A DNA stretch of 20,363 nt from Gammaproteobacteria bacterium (GCA_028064935.1 JAPTWT010000039.1:1-20363); one strand, 5' to 3'. Positions 8,190 to 17,777 are shown, counted from the first letter of the stretch. The notes: a model not told the origin generated them from the sequence alone. Numbers and translations: made by a program.

Positions 8190-9758
8190 GTGGCCAATCG
8201 CCTGATTCGTTCGCTGTTTGCCGCGGGGGGCATGACATTCGTGTCGAGGATCACGGGCTTTGTCCGTGACATCCTGCTCGCGCGGCTCCTCGGGACGACG
8301 GCGCTCGCCGACGCCTTCTTCGTGGCGTTTCGCATACCGAGCTTCCTGCGCCGCGTGTTCGGCGAGGGGGCGTTCTCGCAGGCGTTCGTACCGGTGTTCG
8401 CCGCCGAGCTCCACAAGGAAGGGGCCTCGGCGGACGACGAGGCGCGGGCCTTCATCGATCACATGGCCGGCACCTTCATGCTCGTCCTGCTGGTGGTGAC
8501 CGCAGTCGGGGTGCTGGCGGCGCCGGTGGTCATTTGGGTGCTGGCGCCGGGCTTTCTCGCCAATCCCGCCAAGTATCATCTGGCGGTGCGCCTTTTGCGC
8601 ATCACCTTTCCTTATCTCTTTTTCATCTCGCTTGTGGCCATGGCCGCCGGCATCCTGAACACCCGCGGGCGGTTCGCGGCGGCGGCCTTTACCCCGGTGC
8701 TCCTCAATCTGAGCCTCATCGTCGCCGCCGGCGTGATCGCCCCCCATAGCAGGGCCCCGGCGGTCACGGTCGCATGGGGGGTGTTCATGGGCGGCATCTT
8801 GCAGCTCCTGTTCCAGATCCCGTTTCTCCGGCGCATCGGTTTTCTACCGCGCCCCCACTTCTCGTTTCGTCATCCGGGCGTGCGCCGCGTGTTCCAGCTC
8901 ATGGTGCCTGGCATCTTCGGGTCGTCCATCGCCCAGATCAACCTCGTGGTCGATACCATGCTGGCCTCGTTTCTCGTGACCGGGAGCATCTCGTGGCTTT
9001 ATTTCGCCAATCGCCTGCTCGAGTTTCCCTTGGGGATATTCGGCGTGGCGTTGGGCACCGTGATCCTGCCGCACCTGTCGGCAAAGCACGTAAAGGCCTC
9101 ATCCGAGGAGTTCGGGCATGCCCTGGACTGGGCCTTGCGCTGGGTGGTGATCATCGCCGTCCCGGCGGCCGCCGCGCTGATGGTCCTGTCCATGCCCATC
9201 ATCGTGACGTTATACCGCTACGGGGCCTTCACCGCCTTCGATGCCGCCATGACCGGACGCGCCCTGGTGGCGTTCGCCGTCGGCCTGCCGGCCTTCCTGC
9301 TGATCAAGGTCCTGGCCCCCGGCTACTATGCGCGCCAGGACACCCGCACCCCGGTGAAGATCGGCACGATCGCGCTGATCGCCAATATGGGCTTCAATGT
9401 CGCGCTGATCTGGCCGCTGGCCCACGCGGGTCTGGCGCTCGCCACCTCGCTGTCGGGCATACTGAACGCCTATCTCCTGTATCGCGGTCTGCGTCGCGAA
9501 GAGATCTATCAGCCGGGCCCCGGCTGGCGGCGCTTATGGGTCCAGGTCGGCGGCGCGAGCTTGGCCATGGTGCTGCTGCTGTGGCCGGCGCATCATGTAT
9601 CCCGGGCGTTCTTCACGGCACCGGGGGGGCATCGGGCGGTGGTGCTGGGGGCGTGGATTGCGGCGGGACTTACCGTGTATGGTACAGTGATGTGGCTTTT
9701 GGGGGTCCGCCCCCAGGCGTTACGGTTGCAGTCGATTGGGGCGAATGAGGACGTATGA
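8190..9758 (+). CDS. murJ: Lipid II flippase MurJ
   Basis: This 522-residue polytopic membrane protein of the MOP exporter superfamily has about 14 hydrophobic segments. It moves lipid II to the periplasmic side of the inner membrane for peptidoglycan synthesis. The N-terminus (SLFAAGGMTFVSRITGFVRD) and the following ADAFFVAFRIPSFLRRVFGEGAFSQAFVPVF are typical MurJ/MviN sequence. The start is a GTG with AAGGAG 5 bp upstream. Its stop overlaps the start of the DUF2203 gene by four bases (ATGA). Pseudomonas has the same rpsT/murJ/ribF neighbourhood. Confidence 0.95.
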   Translation: MANRLIRSLFAAGGMTFVSRITGFVRDILLARLLGTTALADAFFVAFRIPSFLRRVFGEGAFSQAFVPVFAAELHKEGASADDEARAFIDHMAGTFMLVLLVVTAVGVLAAPVVIWVLAPGFLANPAKYHLAVRLLRITFPYLFFISLVAMAAGILNTRGRFAAAAFTPVLLNLSLIVAAGVIAPHSRAPAVTVAWGVFMGGILQLLFQIPFLRRIGFLPRPHFSFRHPGVRRVFQLMVPGIFGSSIAQINLVVDTMLASFLVTGSISWLYFANRLLEFPLGIFGVALGTVILPHLSAKHVKASSEEFGHALDWALRWVVIIAVPAAAALMVLSMPIIVTLYRYGAFTAFDAAMTGRALVAFAVGLPAFLLIKVLAPGYYARQDTRTPVKIGTIALIANMGFNVALIWPLAHAGLALATSLSGILNAYLLYRGLRREEIYQPGPGWRRLWVQVGGASLAMVLLLWPAHHVSRAFFTAPGGHRAVVLGAWIAAGLTVYGTVMWLLGVRPQALRLQSIGANEDV

Positions 9759-10162
9759 CGGCGGCGATTTGGCAGATCGGCTCACCAGGGGACCCGCGCG
9801 TCTTTACCCTTGCGGAGGCCGAGGAGCTCTTTCCGTTGGTGCGGCATATCACCTATGGCGCCTACCGCGAGCTCGAGCCCGTACGCCGCCTGTTGTCGAC
9901 GCTGCCCCCGGACAGTGGGGCGCTCTATGAGGCGGAAGAGGATTACGAGTGCATTGTGAAGCGCTGGGTGGCGAAGATGGAGCGCCTGGGCGTGGTCGTG
10001 AAGGGCCTGTGGCTCGTGGACTTCGACACGGGAGACGGCTATCTCTGCTGGCGTTTCCCGGAGCTGCGGCTCGCCTACTACCACAGCTACTGCGAGGATT
10101 ACGCCACCCGCCGTCCGTTGCGGGAGGTGATCGAGGAGTTGGATCCGGATTGGGCCTGTTAG
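9755..10162 (+). CDS. DUF2203-family protein
   Basis: The 135-residue soluble protein of unknown function begins with FTLAEAEELFPLVRHIT, followed by a helical middle region. It then has MERLGVVVKGLWLVDFDTGDGYLCWRFPELRLAYYHSY, the arrangement that defines DUF2203 (LGCxVKD...GLVDFP...VYLCWRxGE..IxYWH). It is translationally coupled to murJ by an ATGA overlap and lies 126 bp before ribF. No catalytic residues are established for the family, and its insertion between murJ and ribF gives no firm clue to a job. Confidence 0.75.
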   Translation: MTAAIWQIGSPGDPRVFTLAEAEELFPLVRHITYGAYRELEPVRRLLSTLPPDSGALYEAEEDYECIVKRWVAKMERLGVVVKGLWLVDFDTGDGYLCWRFPELRLAYYHSYCEDYATRRPLREVIEELDPDWAC

Positions 10163-10165
10163 TAG

Positions 10166-10205
10166 TGCCTCGGTGGGTCGATGCGGGCTTAGGCCGGCCG
10201 AGGCA
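10166..10205. repeat. Inverted repeat between the DUF2203 gene and ribF
   Basis: TGCCTCGG (10166-10173) and CCGAGGCA (10198-10205) are perfectly complementary around a 24-nt GC-rich spacer that could fold further. There is no T tract. A separate 10-bp palindrome GCACCGGTGC lies at 10242-10251. These are the only structured elements in the ribF leader, and I see no FMN riboswitch consensus. Confidence 0.55.
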
Positions 10206-10288
10206 TGGCTATGAGGCGGACGGGCGGGGCACGCCTGGACCGCACCGGTGCAATGCGTTAAGCTTTTCGGCTTTCGGTTAGCGCCGGC

Positions 10289-11230
10289 ATGGAGTGTATT
10301 CGGGGGCTTTATAATGTCCGTCCGCGTCATCGCGGGGCGGTCGTTACGATCGGGAATTTCGACGGTTTTCATCAGGGCCATCGACAATTGGTGGGGCTCC
10401 TTAAGGCGCGCGCCCGGGCTGCCGACGCGTCCTCGCTTGTTATGCTGTTCGAGCCGCAGCCCCAGGAATACTTTGCGCGTGGCGAACCGCGCACGCGACT
10501 CATGCGGCTGTCGGCGAAGCTTGCGGCGTTGCGCGATGCCGGCGTCGATTACGCCATGGTGTTGCGGTTTGATGAGCGGCTTGCCACCCTGCCGGCCGTG
10601 GATTTCATCGAGGATATCCTGGCCGGGGCGCTCGCCGCGCGCGGGCTTGTCATCGGCGACGATTTCCGGTTCGGGGCCGGACGGGCCGGCGACTTTGCGA
10701 TGCTCAAGGCCGCCGGGGGGCGTCACGGATTTTTTGTCGAGTCCACGGGGACCTTGAGCGAGACCGGCCAACGGGTCAGCAGCACGCGACTGCGTAACGC
10801 CCTGGCGCGTGGCGACATGCGCGAGGCCGAACGGCTCATCGGAGCCCCTTACCATTATGAGGGGCGGGTGGTGGCGGGCGATGCCCGCGGGCGCCTTCTG
10901 GGGTTTCCCACCGCCAATGTCCTCATGCCGGACCCACCGCCGGTGGCGGGGGTGTTTGCGGTCACGGCGCGCACCGAAAACGGACGTGTTTATGCCGGTA
11001 TCGCCAACGCCGGGCGGCGTCCGACGGTGGGCGGCGGACGCGTACTGCTCGAGGTCCATTTGCTGGATTTCGCCGGCGATCTGTACGGGCAACGGCTGCG
11101 GGTAGGCTTTCTTGAGCGCCTGCGCGAGGAGCGCAGGTTTCCGTCCCTGGAGGCGCTCACCGCGCAGATTGAGCACGACCGCGCCTGCGCACGCAGCTTT
11201 TTTGCCAATCGGGGAATGATAGGACCATGA
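10289..11230 (+). CDS. ribF: Bifunctional riboflavin kinase / FAD synthetase
   Basis: The 313-residue enzyme makes FMN from riboflavin and then FAD. The N-terminal nucleotidyltransferase domain has [15 protein letters not shown], with the HxGH motif at 28-31, and the later [13 protein letters not shown] and [13 protein letters not shown] segments. The C-terminal kinase domain has [20 protein letters not shown], containing the PTAN motif. The start [10 protein letters not shown] matches the family N-terminus, though the ribosome binding site is weak. It overlaps ileS by four bases (ATGA), opening the ribF-ileS-lspA-fkpB-ispH operon. Confidence 0.95.
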   Translation: MECIRGLYNVRPRHRGAVVTIGNFDGFHQGHRQLVGLLKARARAADASSLVMLFEPQPQEYFARGEPRTRLMRLSAKLAALRDAGVDYAMVLRFDERLATLPAVDFIEDILAGALAARGLVIGDDFRFGAGRAGDFAMLKAAGGRHGFFVESTGTLSETGQRVSSTRLRNALARGDMREAERLIGAPYHYEGRVVAGDARGRLLGFPTANVLMPDPPPVAGVFAVTARTENGRVYAGIANAGRRPTVGGGRVLLEVHLLDFAGDLYGQRLRVGFLERLREERRFPSLEALTAQIEHDRACARSFFANRGMIGP

Positions 11231-14049
11231 CGGCGGACTACAAAGACACCCTCAATCTGCCGCATACGGATTTCCCGATGCGCGGGAGTCTGCCCGCGCG
11301 CGAACCCGAGCAGATCAAGGACTGGGAGGCGCTCGGTCTCTATGAACAGCTGCGCGCCTATCACGCGCGCCACCCGCGCTATGTCTTGCACGATGGCCCG
11401 CCCTATGCCAACGGCGCCATCCATCTCGGACATGCGGTGAACAAGGTCCTGAAGGATATCATCGTCAAGGCCAAGGGTCTGGCCGGCTTCGATGCCCCTT
11501 ATGTCCCGGGCTGGGATTGCCATGGCCTGCCGATCGAGCTCGCCGTGGAGAAGACCGTGGGACGTTGCGGGCGTGATGTCGACGCCCGCGCCTTCCGTAA
11601 GGCGTGCCGTGACTATGCCGCCAAGCAGGTGGCCGGCCAGAAACGCGACTTCGTCCGCTTAGGCGTGTTCGGGGACTTCGCGCACCCCTATCTCACCATG
11701 GATTTCGGGTTCGAGGCCGGTATCGTGCGTGAGCTCGCGCGCATCCGCGCGCGCGGCCACGTCTACCGCAGTGAAAAGCCGGTGCATTGGTGTCTCGATT
11801 GCCGATCGGCCCTGGCCGAGGCCGAGGTCGACTATGCCGAGCACCGCTCGCTGGCCGTGGACGTACCGTTCGCGGTGATCGACACCGGCGACTTCTGGCG
11901 GCGTGTGGGCGTCCCGGCGCGTCCTGGTGCGGTGCATCTGCCGATCTGGACGACGACCCCCTGGACGTTGCCGGCCAATCGCGCGGTGGCGGTGCATGGC
12001 GGGATCGTCTACCGTATCCTGTCGGCCGGCAGCGATTACTGGTTGGTGGCCGAGGAATTGGCCGACGTGGTCGCGGCGCGCTATGGATTTGCGAATACGC
12101 CGACCGGACTTGATGTTCGCGGGTCGGCGCTCACCGGTTTGCGGTTACGCCACCCGTTTCTGGACCGCTCGCTGCCCGTGATCGAGGGTGCGCATGTCAC
12201 CACCGAGGCCGGCACCGGGCTTGTGCATATCGCGCCCGCTCATGGCGAAGAGGATTATCAGGCGGCGCGTGCCTATGGGCGCGGAAGCGGCGAGGTCCTG
12301 CCGGTCGAGGGCCCGGTCGGCGCGGATGGCCGATTCCTGCCCGGCACACCGTTCGTGGAGGGCCTTGGCGTCGCCGAGGCCTCGCAGCGCCTGGTCGATG
12401 TGCTGCGCGAGCGCGGGGCGCTGTGGGCCGTGGACACCATTACGCACAGCTATCCGCACTGCTGGCGCCACAAGACGCCGATCATCTTCCGGGCCACCGC
12501 CCAGTGGTTCATCTCGCTTGATGCCGCGAACCTGCGCGGCGATGCGCTTGCAGCCATCGGTCGGGTGCGCTGGATGCCGGGCTGGGGGGAGCAGCGCATC
12601 GCGCAGATGGTCGCCGGCCGCCCCGACTGGTGCATCTCGCGTCAGCGCGTGTGGGGCGTGCCCATCCCATTTTTCCTGCACAAAGAGACCGGCGAACTCC
12701 ATCCGCGCACCGATGCGCTCCTGGAGGAGGTCGCGCGCGTAGTCGAGGTCGAGGGCGTGGACGGTTGGTTCGAGCGCCCGGTCTCGGCATGGCTCGGCGC
12801 CGAGGCTGCGGATTACGAGGCGGTGCGCGATGTCCTGGATGTGTGGTTCGACTCCGGTTCCACGCATGCCTGCGTGCTCGCCGTGCGGCCGGATCTCGCG
12901 CATCCCGCCGACCTCTATCTGGAGGGCTCCGATCAGCATCGTGGCTGGTTTCAGTCATCCCTCCTCACTTCGGTTGCGGATTCCGGTGAGCCCCCTTACA
13001 AGGCGGTGCTGACGCACGGATTCACGGTCGATGCCCAGGGACAGAAGATGGCGAAATCCCGCGGCAACGGCATAGAGCCCCAGGAGATCACAAAGACCCT
13101 GGGGGCCGATGTCTTGCGGCTATGGATCGCGGCCACCGATTATCGCGCCGAGATGTCGCTGTCGCCGGAGATCCTAAAGCGTATCACCGAGGCCTACCGG
13201 CGGTTGCGGAACACTGCGCGCTACCTGCTCGCCAACCTCGCCGGGTTCGATCCCGACTGCGATGCACTCACGCCCACGGACCTCCTGGTGCTGGACCGCG
13301 CGGCGCTGGCGCGTACCGCCGACCTCGACCAGTCACTGCGCGAGGCCTATGAAGACTTCCAGTTCCATATCGTCTATCAGCGGCTGCACCACTTTTGCGT
13401 GGTCGATCTTGGTGCCTTCTATCTCGATGTCCTGAAAGACCGGCTCTATACCTCGCCCGCGTCCAGTCGTGAGCGACGCTCGGCGCAGACCGTTTTGTGG
13501 CATATGCTCGAGGTCCTGGTGCGCCATATGGCGCCAATCCTGAGCTTCACGGCCGAAGAGGTGTGGCGATACGCGCCCGGCAAGCGTGCCGCGAGCGTCT
13601 TTCTGAATACCTGGCACGATATGGAGGCCTCCGCTGACGCCCCCGCGGATCTCGCGTTCTGGTCCTTGCTCCTCGATTTGCGTCAGGCGGTGGGGCCGGA
13701 GCTCGAGCGGCTGCGGGCAAGCGGGGCGGTCGGGTCGTCGCTGGACGCTGAGCTCGACCTTTATGCGGGGTCTGATCTGCACGCGCGGCTTGCCGAATTG
13801 ACAGACGAGCTGCGCTACCTCTTCATCACATCCGATGCCCGCCTGCATACGGCAGTATCGTGCCCCGAGGCCGCGGTCGCGACCACCCGCGCGGATCTCA
13901 GTATCGTGGTTCAACCCTCGCCCCATGCCAAATGCGCGCGCTGCTGGCATCATAGGCCCGAGGTCGGGCGCTTCGCGGATCACCCGATGCTTTGTGGGCG
14001 CTGCCACGACATGCTTGCCGGCAGCCCAAGGGCGCGGAGGTACGCCTAA
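11227..14049 (+). CDS. ileS: Isoleucyl-tRNA synthetase
   Basis: This 940-residue class I synthetase charges tRNA-Ile. The catalytic core shows [15 protein letters not shown] with the HIGH-type motif HLGH (66-69) and KMAKS (607-611), which replaces KMSKS. The editing (CP1) domain lies between, including [14 protein letters not shown] and [16 protein letters not shown]. The C-terminal zinc finger has four cysteines, C903, C906, C923 and C926. Length equals that of E. coli IleS (938). This is the eubacterial zinc-containing type, not the mupirocin-resistant IleS2 form. It ends in TAATG, sharing one base with the lspA start. Confidence 0.97.
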   Translation: MTADYKDTLNLPHTDFPMRGSLPAREPEQIKDWEALGLYEQLRAYHARHPRYVLHDGPPYANGAIHLGHAVNKVLKDIIVKAKGLAGFDAPYVPGWDCHGLPIELAVEKTVGRCGRDVDARAFRKACRDYAAKQVAGQKRDFVRLGVFGDFAHPYLTMDFGFEAGIVRELARIRARGHVYRSEKPVHWCLDCRSALAEAEVDYAEHRSLAVDVPFAVIDTGDFWRRVGVPARPGAVHLPIWTTTPWTLPANRAVAVHGGIVYRILSAGSDYWLVAEELADVVAARYGFANTPTGLDVRGSALTGLRLRHPFLDRSLPVIEGAHVTTEAGTGLVHIAPAHGEEDYQAARAYGRGSGEVLPVEGPVGADGRFLPGTPFVEGLGVAEASQRLVDVLRERGALWAVDTITHSYPHCWRHKTPIIFRATAQWFISLDAANLRGDALAAIGRVRWMPGWGEQRIAQMVAGRPDWCISRQRVWGVPIPFFLHKETGELHPRTDALLEEVARVVEVEGVDGWFERPVSAWLGAEAADYEAVRDVLDVWFDSGSTHACVLAVRPDLAHPADLYLEGSDQHRGWFQSSLLTSVADSGEPPYKAVLTHGFTVDAQGQKMAKSRGNGIEPQEITKTLGADVLRLWIAATDYRAEMSLSPEILKRITEAYRRLRNTARYLLANLAGFDPDCDALTPTDLLVLDRAALARTADLDQSLREAYEDFQFHIVYQRLHHFCVVDLGAFYLDVLKDRLYTSPASSRERRSAQTVLWHMLEVLVRHMAPILSFTAEEVWRYAPGKRAASVFLNTWHDMEASADAPADLAFWSLLLDLRQAVGPELERLRASGAVGSSLDAELDLYAGSDLHARLAELTDELRYLFITSDARLHTAVSCPEAAVATTRADLSIVVQPSPHAKCARCWHHRPEVGRFADHPMLCGRCHDMLAGSPRARRYA

Positions 14050-14528
14050 TGCTGGGCTATCTCCTGATCGCGGTCGCGGTGTTTGTGCTCGATCAATGGA
14101 GCAAGGCCGAGGCGGTACGCTACCTGTCGCGGGGATCCGTGCATGTGACCAGTTTCCTGAACCTGGTCCTGGTCTACAATCGCGGGGCGGCATTCGGGTT
14201 TCTGAGCAACGCGAGCGGCTGGCAGAATATCCTTTTTATCGCCGTGGCGGTGGCGATTGTGGCCGGTATCGTCATATTTCTCGCGCGCGGGGGGCGGCGC
14301 GACCGGCTGACCGTGGTGGCCCTGATGTTGGTCCTGGGGGGCGCCGCCGGTAACCTCGCGGATCGCATACGCCTGGGAGAGGTCGTGGACTTCATCGACT
14401 TTCATATCGGGTCCTGGCACTGGTATACGTTTAATCTCGCCGATAGCGCGATCACCGTGGGTGCGGTGTTGCTTGCCATAGACGCGTGGGTGTCGCGGCG
14501 CGCGACGGCGGCCCCGGAGAGGAGGTAG
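14049..14528 (+). CDS. lspA: Lipoprotein signal peptidase (signal peptidase II)
   Basis: The 159-residue inner-membrane aspartic protease has four hydrophobic segments. It shows the conserved LDQWSK (14-19), VYNRGAAFGFL (42-52), GNLADRIRLGEVVDF with catalytic D114, and FNLADSAI with catalytic D132. It removes signal peptides from diacylglyceryl-prolipoproteins. The frame opens farther upstream inside ileS, but the ATG at the TAATG junction gives the correct N-terminus. The operon partners ileS and fkpB are the usual ones. Confidence 0.96.
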   Translation: MLGYLLIAVAVFVLDQWSKAEAVRYLSRGSVHVTSFLNLVLVYNRGAAFGFLSNASGWQNILFIAVAVAIVAGIVIFLARGGRRDRLTVVALMLVLGGAAGNLADRIRLGEVVDFIDFHIGSWHWYTFNLADSAITVGAVLLAIDAWVSRRATAAPERR

Positions 14529-14535
14529 GCCGGAG

Positions 14536-14973
14536 ATGGAGCGCATTCAGGCCGGTGCGCGTGTCGCCTTGCGCTTCACGCTGTCGCTTGCCGACGGAAC
14601 GTGTGTCGAGGGCACGGCGCCCGGCGAGGCCCCATGGGAGGTCGTGGTCGGGAGAGGGGATCTGCCGCCCGGCCTCGATCGCTGTCTCGTGGGGTTGGCC
14701 GTAGGCGAGCGCGGGCGGTACTTCGTGGCCGCTGCCGACGCCTACGGTGAGCGGGACGAGGGCGCCCGCGAGATCCTGCCACGCACGGATTTTCCGGTGG
14801 ACGTTGATCTCATCCCGGGCATGGCGTTTAGTTTTACACTTCCTGATGGTCGCGAGGCCATGGGCCAGGTGATGGCGGTGACGGAGGGCGGGGTCGAGGT
14901 CGATTTCACGCATCCGCTTGCCGGCCACGATTTGGTATTCGAAGTTGATATCGTAGCGATCGGGGGCCGTTGA
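14536..14973 (+). CDS. fkpB: FKBP-type peptidyl-prolyl isomerase, FkpB/SlpA type
   Basis: The 145-residue soluble prolyl isomerase belongs to the SlyD/FkpB subgroup. An FKBP half at the N-terminus ([18 protein letters not shown], then [24 protein letters not shown]) is interrupted by an insert-in-flap (about 70-120). The C-terminus has [21 protein letters not shown], typical of the family (NHPLAGxxLxFxV). It lacks the His-rich metal tail of SlyD. It sits between lspA and ispH exactly as in E. coli and Pseudomonas. GGAGG upstream overlaps the lspA stop. Confidence 0.92.
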   Translation: MERIQAGARVALRFTLSLADGTCVEGTAPGEAPWEVVVGRGDLPPGLDRCLVGLAVGERGRYFVAAADAYGERDEGAREILPRTDFPVDVDLIPGMAFSFTLPDGREAMGQVMAVTEGGVEVDFTHPLAGHDLVFEVDIVAIGGR

Positions 14974-14990
14974 GCGCCCGAGGGGCGGAT

Positions 14991-15935
14991 ATGAGGATTT
15001 ATGTCGCAAACCCGCGCGGCTTCTGCGCGGGTGTCGAGCGTGCCATAGCGACGGTGGAGCGCGCGTTGGAGGAGTTCGGGCCGCCCGTGTATGTGCGTCA
15101 CGAGGTGGTCCACAACAAGACGGTAGTCGAGGCCCTGCGTATGCGGGGCGCGGTGTTCGTCGAGGATCTCGCCGACGTGCCCCGCGGGGCGCGCGTGGTA
15201 TTCAGTGCCCATGGTGTCGCCCGCGCCATCTCCGAGGAGGCGCGCGTGCGTGGACTGACCGTGTTCGACGCCACCTGCCCCCTGGTCTCGAAGGTCCACA
15301 AGGAGGTCATACGCTGGCGCCGGGAGGGCTACGAGTGCCTGCTGATCGGGCATGCGGGACACCCGGAGGTCGAAGGGACGCTTGGGCAGGTAGCCGATGG
15401 CGTCTATCTGGTGCAGACGGAACAGGATCTTGACTCGGTACCGGTGAAGGACCCCGAGCATGTTGCGTACGTGACCCAGACGACCTTGTCCGTCGAGGAC
15501 ACCGCGCGCCTCATAGGGGCGCTGCGCCATCGATTCCCGTCGGCCTGCGGTCCGCGTACCGATGATATCTGTTATGCGACCCAAAACCGCCAGGACGCGG
15601 TGCGCGCGCTGGCCCGACATTGCGATGTCGTGGTGGTCGTGGGTTCGGCGCACAGCTCAAACGCCAATCGCCTGCGCGAACTTGCGGGCGGCATGGGCAT
15701 CCCCGCCTATCTCGTCGATGGCGCGGCGGATCTGGAGCGCGCGTGGTTTGCGCAAAGCGAGGCGGTAGGGGTCACGGCCGGCGCCTCCACCCCAGAGCAT
15801 GCCGTGCAGGCGGTCATCCGCCGCCTGGGCGAGTGGGGTGCGCGATTGGTGCAGGAAGAGGAGGGACCCGCCGAGACTGTGGTGTTCTCGCTCCCCAAGT
15901 CCCTGAAACGCGCGAGTTTGGCGCGACAATCGTAA
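14991..15935 (+). CDS. ispH: 4-hydroxy-3-methylbut-2-enyl diphosphate reductase
   Basis: This 314-residue iron-sulfur enzyme performs the last step of the MEP isoprenoid pathway, making IPP and DMAPP. The three cluster ligands are C12 ([13 protein letters not shown]), C96 ([12 protein letters not shown]) and C194 ([11 protein letters not shown]). Active-site H41, H74, H124 and the catalytic E126 (HAGHPEVEG) are present, as is the SSNANRL substrate loop. An upstream TTG is in frame, but the ATG preceded by GAGGGG gives the family N-terminus. It is the last gene of the operon and is followed by a hairpin terminator. Confidence 0.96.
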   Translation: MRIYVANPRGFCAGVERAIATVERALEEFGPPVYVRHEVVHNKTVVEALRMRGAVFVEDLADVPRGARVVFSAHGVARAISEEARVRGLTVFDATCPLVSKVHKEVIRWRREGYECLLIGHAGHPEVEGTLGQVADGVYLVQTEQDLDSVPVKDPEHVAYVTQTTLSVEDTARLIGALRHRFPSACGPRTDDICYATQNRQDAVRALARHCDVVVVVGSAHSSNANRLRELAGGMGIPAYLVDGAADLERAWFAQSEAVGVTAGASTPEHAVQAVIRRLGEWGARLVQEEEGPAETVVFSLPKSLKRASLARQS

Positions 15936-15968
15936 AGGGCCCGCGACGCCAAACCCGTCAGGGCCGAC

Positions 15969-16000
15969 GCCCCTCCGGACGCTTTCACGGAGGGGCCTTT
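15969..16000 (+). terminator. Intrinsic terminator after ispH
   Basis: GCCCCTCCG (15969-15977) pairs perfectly with CGGAGGGGC (15988-15996) around a 10-nt loop and is followed by the short T-containing stretch CTTT. It lies 34 bp after the ispH stop and about 20 bp before thiO, closing the ribF-ispH operon. The T tract is short, so termination may be partial. Confidence 0.7.
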
Positions 16001-16014
16001 AATGTGAGAATGTT

Positions 16015-17130
16015 GTGGTGCGAACCCATCCCCTTGTTGTCGTGGGAGGCGGTGTCATAGGCCTCCTGACCGCCCGCGAACTGGCCATGGCCGGCCATGA
16101 GGTGCGGCTGTTTGAGCAGGGTGCTGTCGGCCACGAGGCGTCATGGGCGGCCGGCGGCATATTGTCCCCCTTGCACCCGTGGCGTTATCCGGATGCGGTC
16201 ACGCAGCTTGCACAGGCCAGCATGGCGGCCTATCCGGCCCTCTGCCAAGACCTCGCCGAGGCGAGTGGTATCGATCCGGAATGGACGCCGTCTGGGCTCA
16301 TGCGCCTGGGCGACGACGAGGTGCGCGAGGCACAGCGGTGGGCGGCGCGTTTCGGGGTGCCGCTAGAGCCCCGGGATCTCGCCGAGGTCTGTCCAGGTCA
16401 TGGTCTCGACGGGCCGGGCCTATGGATGCCGGCCACGGCCCAGGTGCGCAGCCCACGCCTCCTGCGCGCCGCGGGTGCGGCCGTGCGCGGACTCAAGGTC
16501 ATGGTCCATGAGCGGGCCACGGTCGAGGGTTTCACCCACGACCGGGAGCGGCTGACGGGACTTGTGGTCAACGGCGAGACCGTCGCCGCCTCACGGGTGA
16601 TCGTGTGTGCCGGCGCCTGGAGCCGGCCGCTCCTGGAGCGCTACGGCCTGCCTTTGCCGGTGCGGCCGATGAGAGGCCAGATGCTCGTGATCCAGACGCG
16701 CCCGGGGTTCCTGGGGCCCATGATTTTGAAGGGCGCGCGTTATCTCGTACCACGCCGCGACGGGGCGGTGCTGGTCGGCAGCACGATGGAGAGCGTGGGC
16801 TTTACGAAGGAGACGACCGAGGCCGCGCGCGAGGATCTGTTGAAGGCCGCACACGCCATCCTGCCGGAGCTTGCCGCCTACCCCGTCACCCACCAATGGG
16901 CCGGCCTGCGACCGTCGTCGCCGGAAGGGGTCCCTTATATCGGGGGACACCCGGAGATCCACGGCCTGTTTGTGAATACCGGGCACTTCCGCAACGGCAT
17001 CGTGCTTGCCCCCGCGTCCGCCCGCCTCGGAGCGGATCTCATGCTGGGGCGCGATCCAGTCCTGGATCCGGTCCCCTATGGACCCGACCGGCCGTCCGAG
17101 GACGGGAGCGGCGGGGCTGTGCTAAAATGA
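16015..17130 (+). CDS. thiO: Glycine oxidase ThiO (FAD-dependent)
   Basis: The 371-residue DAO-family flavoenzyme oxidises glycine to the imine used in thiazole (thiamine) synthesis. The N-terminal Rossmann motif is VVVGGGVIGLLTARELAMAG, then HEASWAAGGILSPLHPWRYPDAV, which is characteristic of ThiO. The C-terminal FAD segment includes GLRPSSPEGVPYIG and NTGHFRNGIVLAPASA. The start is GTG (16015 or 16018; both fit), with a poor ribosome binding site. In P. aeruginosa thiO also lies near this cluster. A D-amino-acid dehydrogenase is the main alternative. No other thi genes are in view. Confidence 0.88.
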   Translation: MVRTHPLVVVGGGVIGLLTARELAMAGHEVRLFEQGAVGHEASWAAGGILSPLHPWRYPDAVTQLAQASMAAYPALCQDLAEASGIDPEWTPSGLMRLGDDEVREAQRWAARFGVPLEPRDLAEVCPGHGLDGPGLWMPATAQVRSPRLLRAAGAAVRGLKVMVHERATVEGFTHDRERLTGLVVNGETVAASRVIVCAGAWSRPLLERYGLPLPVRPMRGQMLVIQTRPGFLGPMILKGARYLVPRRDGAVLVGSTMESVGFTKETTEAAREDLLKAAHAILPELAAYPVTHQWAGLRPSSPEGVPYIGGHPEIHGLFVNTGHFRNGIVLAPASARLGADLMLGRDPVLDPVPYGPDRPSEDGSGGAVLK

Positions 17131-17134
17131 CATT

Positions 17135-17569
17135 GTGAAGGGTTACCAGGATCACACCAGCCAGGATCTTGCCGATCTCCTGCGGGGTCATGGGATCAAT
17201 CCCACGGCCCAGCGCATCGAGATCGCGAGACTCCTCGTGTATCGGCGGATACATCTTACGGCCGAGGATGTGTTTCGGCTCGTGAATCGCGATGGGGCGC
17301 ATGTCTCCAAGGCGACGGTCTATAATACCCTCGGCGTATTCGCGGAGAAGGGCCTGATCCGCGAGGTGGTGATTGATCCCACGCGCGTGGTGTACGACTC
17401 CAATACCGCGCCCCACCACCATTTTTACAATACCGAGACCGGCGAGCTCTTCGATATCGAGGAACGTACGATGTCGGTCGCGGGTCTTCCGCCGCTCCCC
17501 CAGGGCACCGAGGTGGAGGGGGTGGAGGTGATCGTGCGGCTGCGCTCGTCGGCGGATCGCGTCGCCTGA
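17135..17569 (+). CDS. Fur-family regulator, Irr-like, without cysteines
   Basis: The 144-residue DNA-binding protein has a Fur-type winged helix (about 15-85; NPTAQRIEIARLL, then VSKATVYNTLGVFAEKGLI) and a dimerisation domain with VVYDSNTAPHHHFYNTETGELFDIE. The HHH (94-96) and the form of this segment resemble Irr and Irr-like regulators. The protein has no cysteine at all, so the structural CxxC zinc sites of Fur, Zur and PerR are missing. Irr of rhizobia senses heme and controls iron and heme genes; an iron, heme or peroxide role here is inference. The GTG start lies 4 bp after thiO with no clear ribosome binding site, so it is probably read with thiO or from a leaderless message. Confidence 0.85.
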   Translation: MKGYQDHTSQDLADLLRGHGINPTAQRIEIARLLVYRRIHLTAEDVFRLVNRDGAHVSKATVYNTLGVFAEKGLIREVVIDPTRVVYDSNTAPHHHFYNTETGELFDIEERTMSVAGLPPLPQGTEVEGVEVIVRLRSSADRVA

Positions 17570-17573
17570 AGCC

Positions 17574-17602
17574 TTCATTTTCCCAGACCCAGAGGTTATA
17601 GT
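17574..17602 (+). promoter_or_regulatory. Possible tRNA-Thr promoter
   Basis: A -10-like TATAGT (17597-17602) is preceded by a weak -35 (TTCATT, 17574-17579) with a 17-bp spacer, ending 13 bp before the mature tRNA. A GC-rich discriminator follows, as is usual for stable RNA genes. Confidence 0.4.
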
Positions 17603-17615
17603 AACGGCCCACCAT

Positions 17616-17691
<76 letters not shown>

Positions 17692-17738
17692 TAAAATCAA
17701 GGACTTAGCGCACCTTCTAGCCAAACCACCACCCCTTT

Positions 17739-17760
17739 TGGGACACTGGTGGGACAACGG
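17739..17760 (+). repeat. Two 11-bp direct repeats before int
   Basis: TGGGACACTGG (17739-17749) and TGGGACAACGG (17750-17760) differ at two positions and are head to tail, one DNA turn apart. They lie between the tRNA and the integrase gene, where arm-type integrase or excisionase sites are expected. Confidence 0.6.
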
Positions 17761-17777
17761 CAACCAGGGGGTGTTAA

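Noticed and set aside
10163..10288. FMN riboswitch before ribF
   Set aside because: The conserved core of the FMN element is not present.
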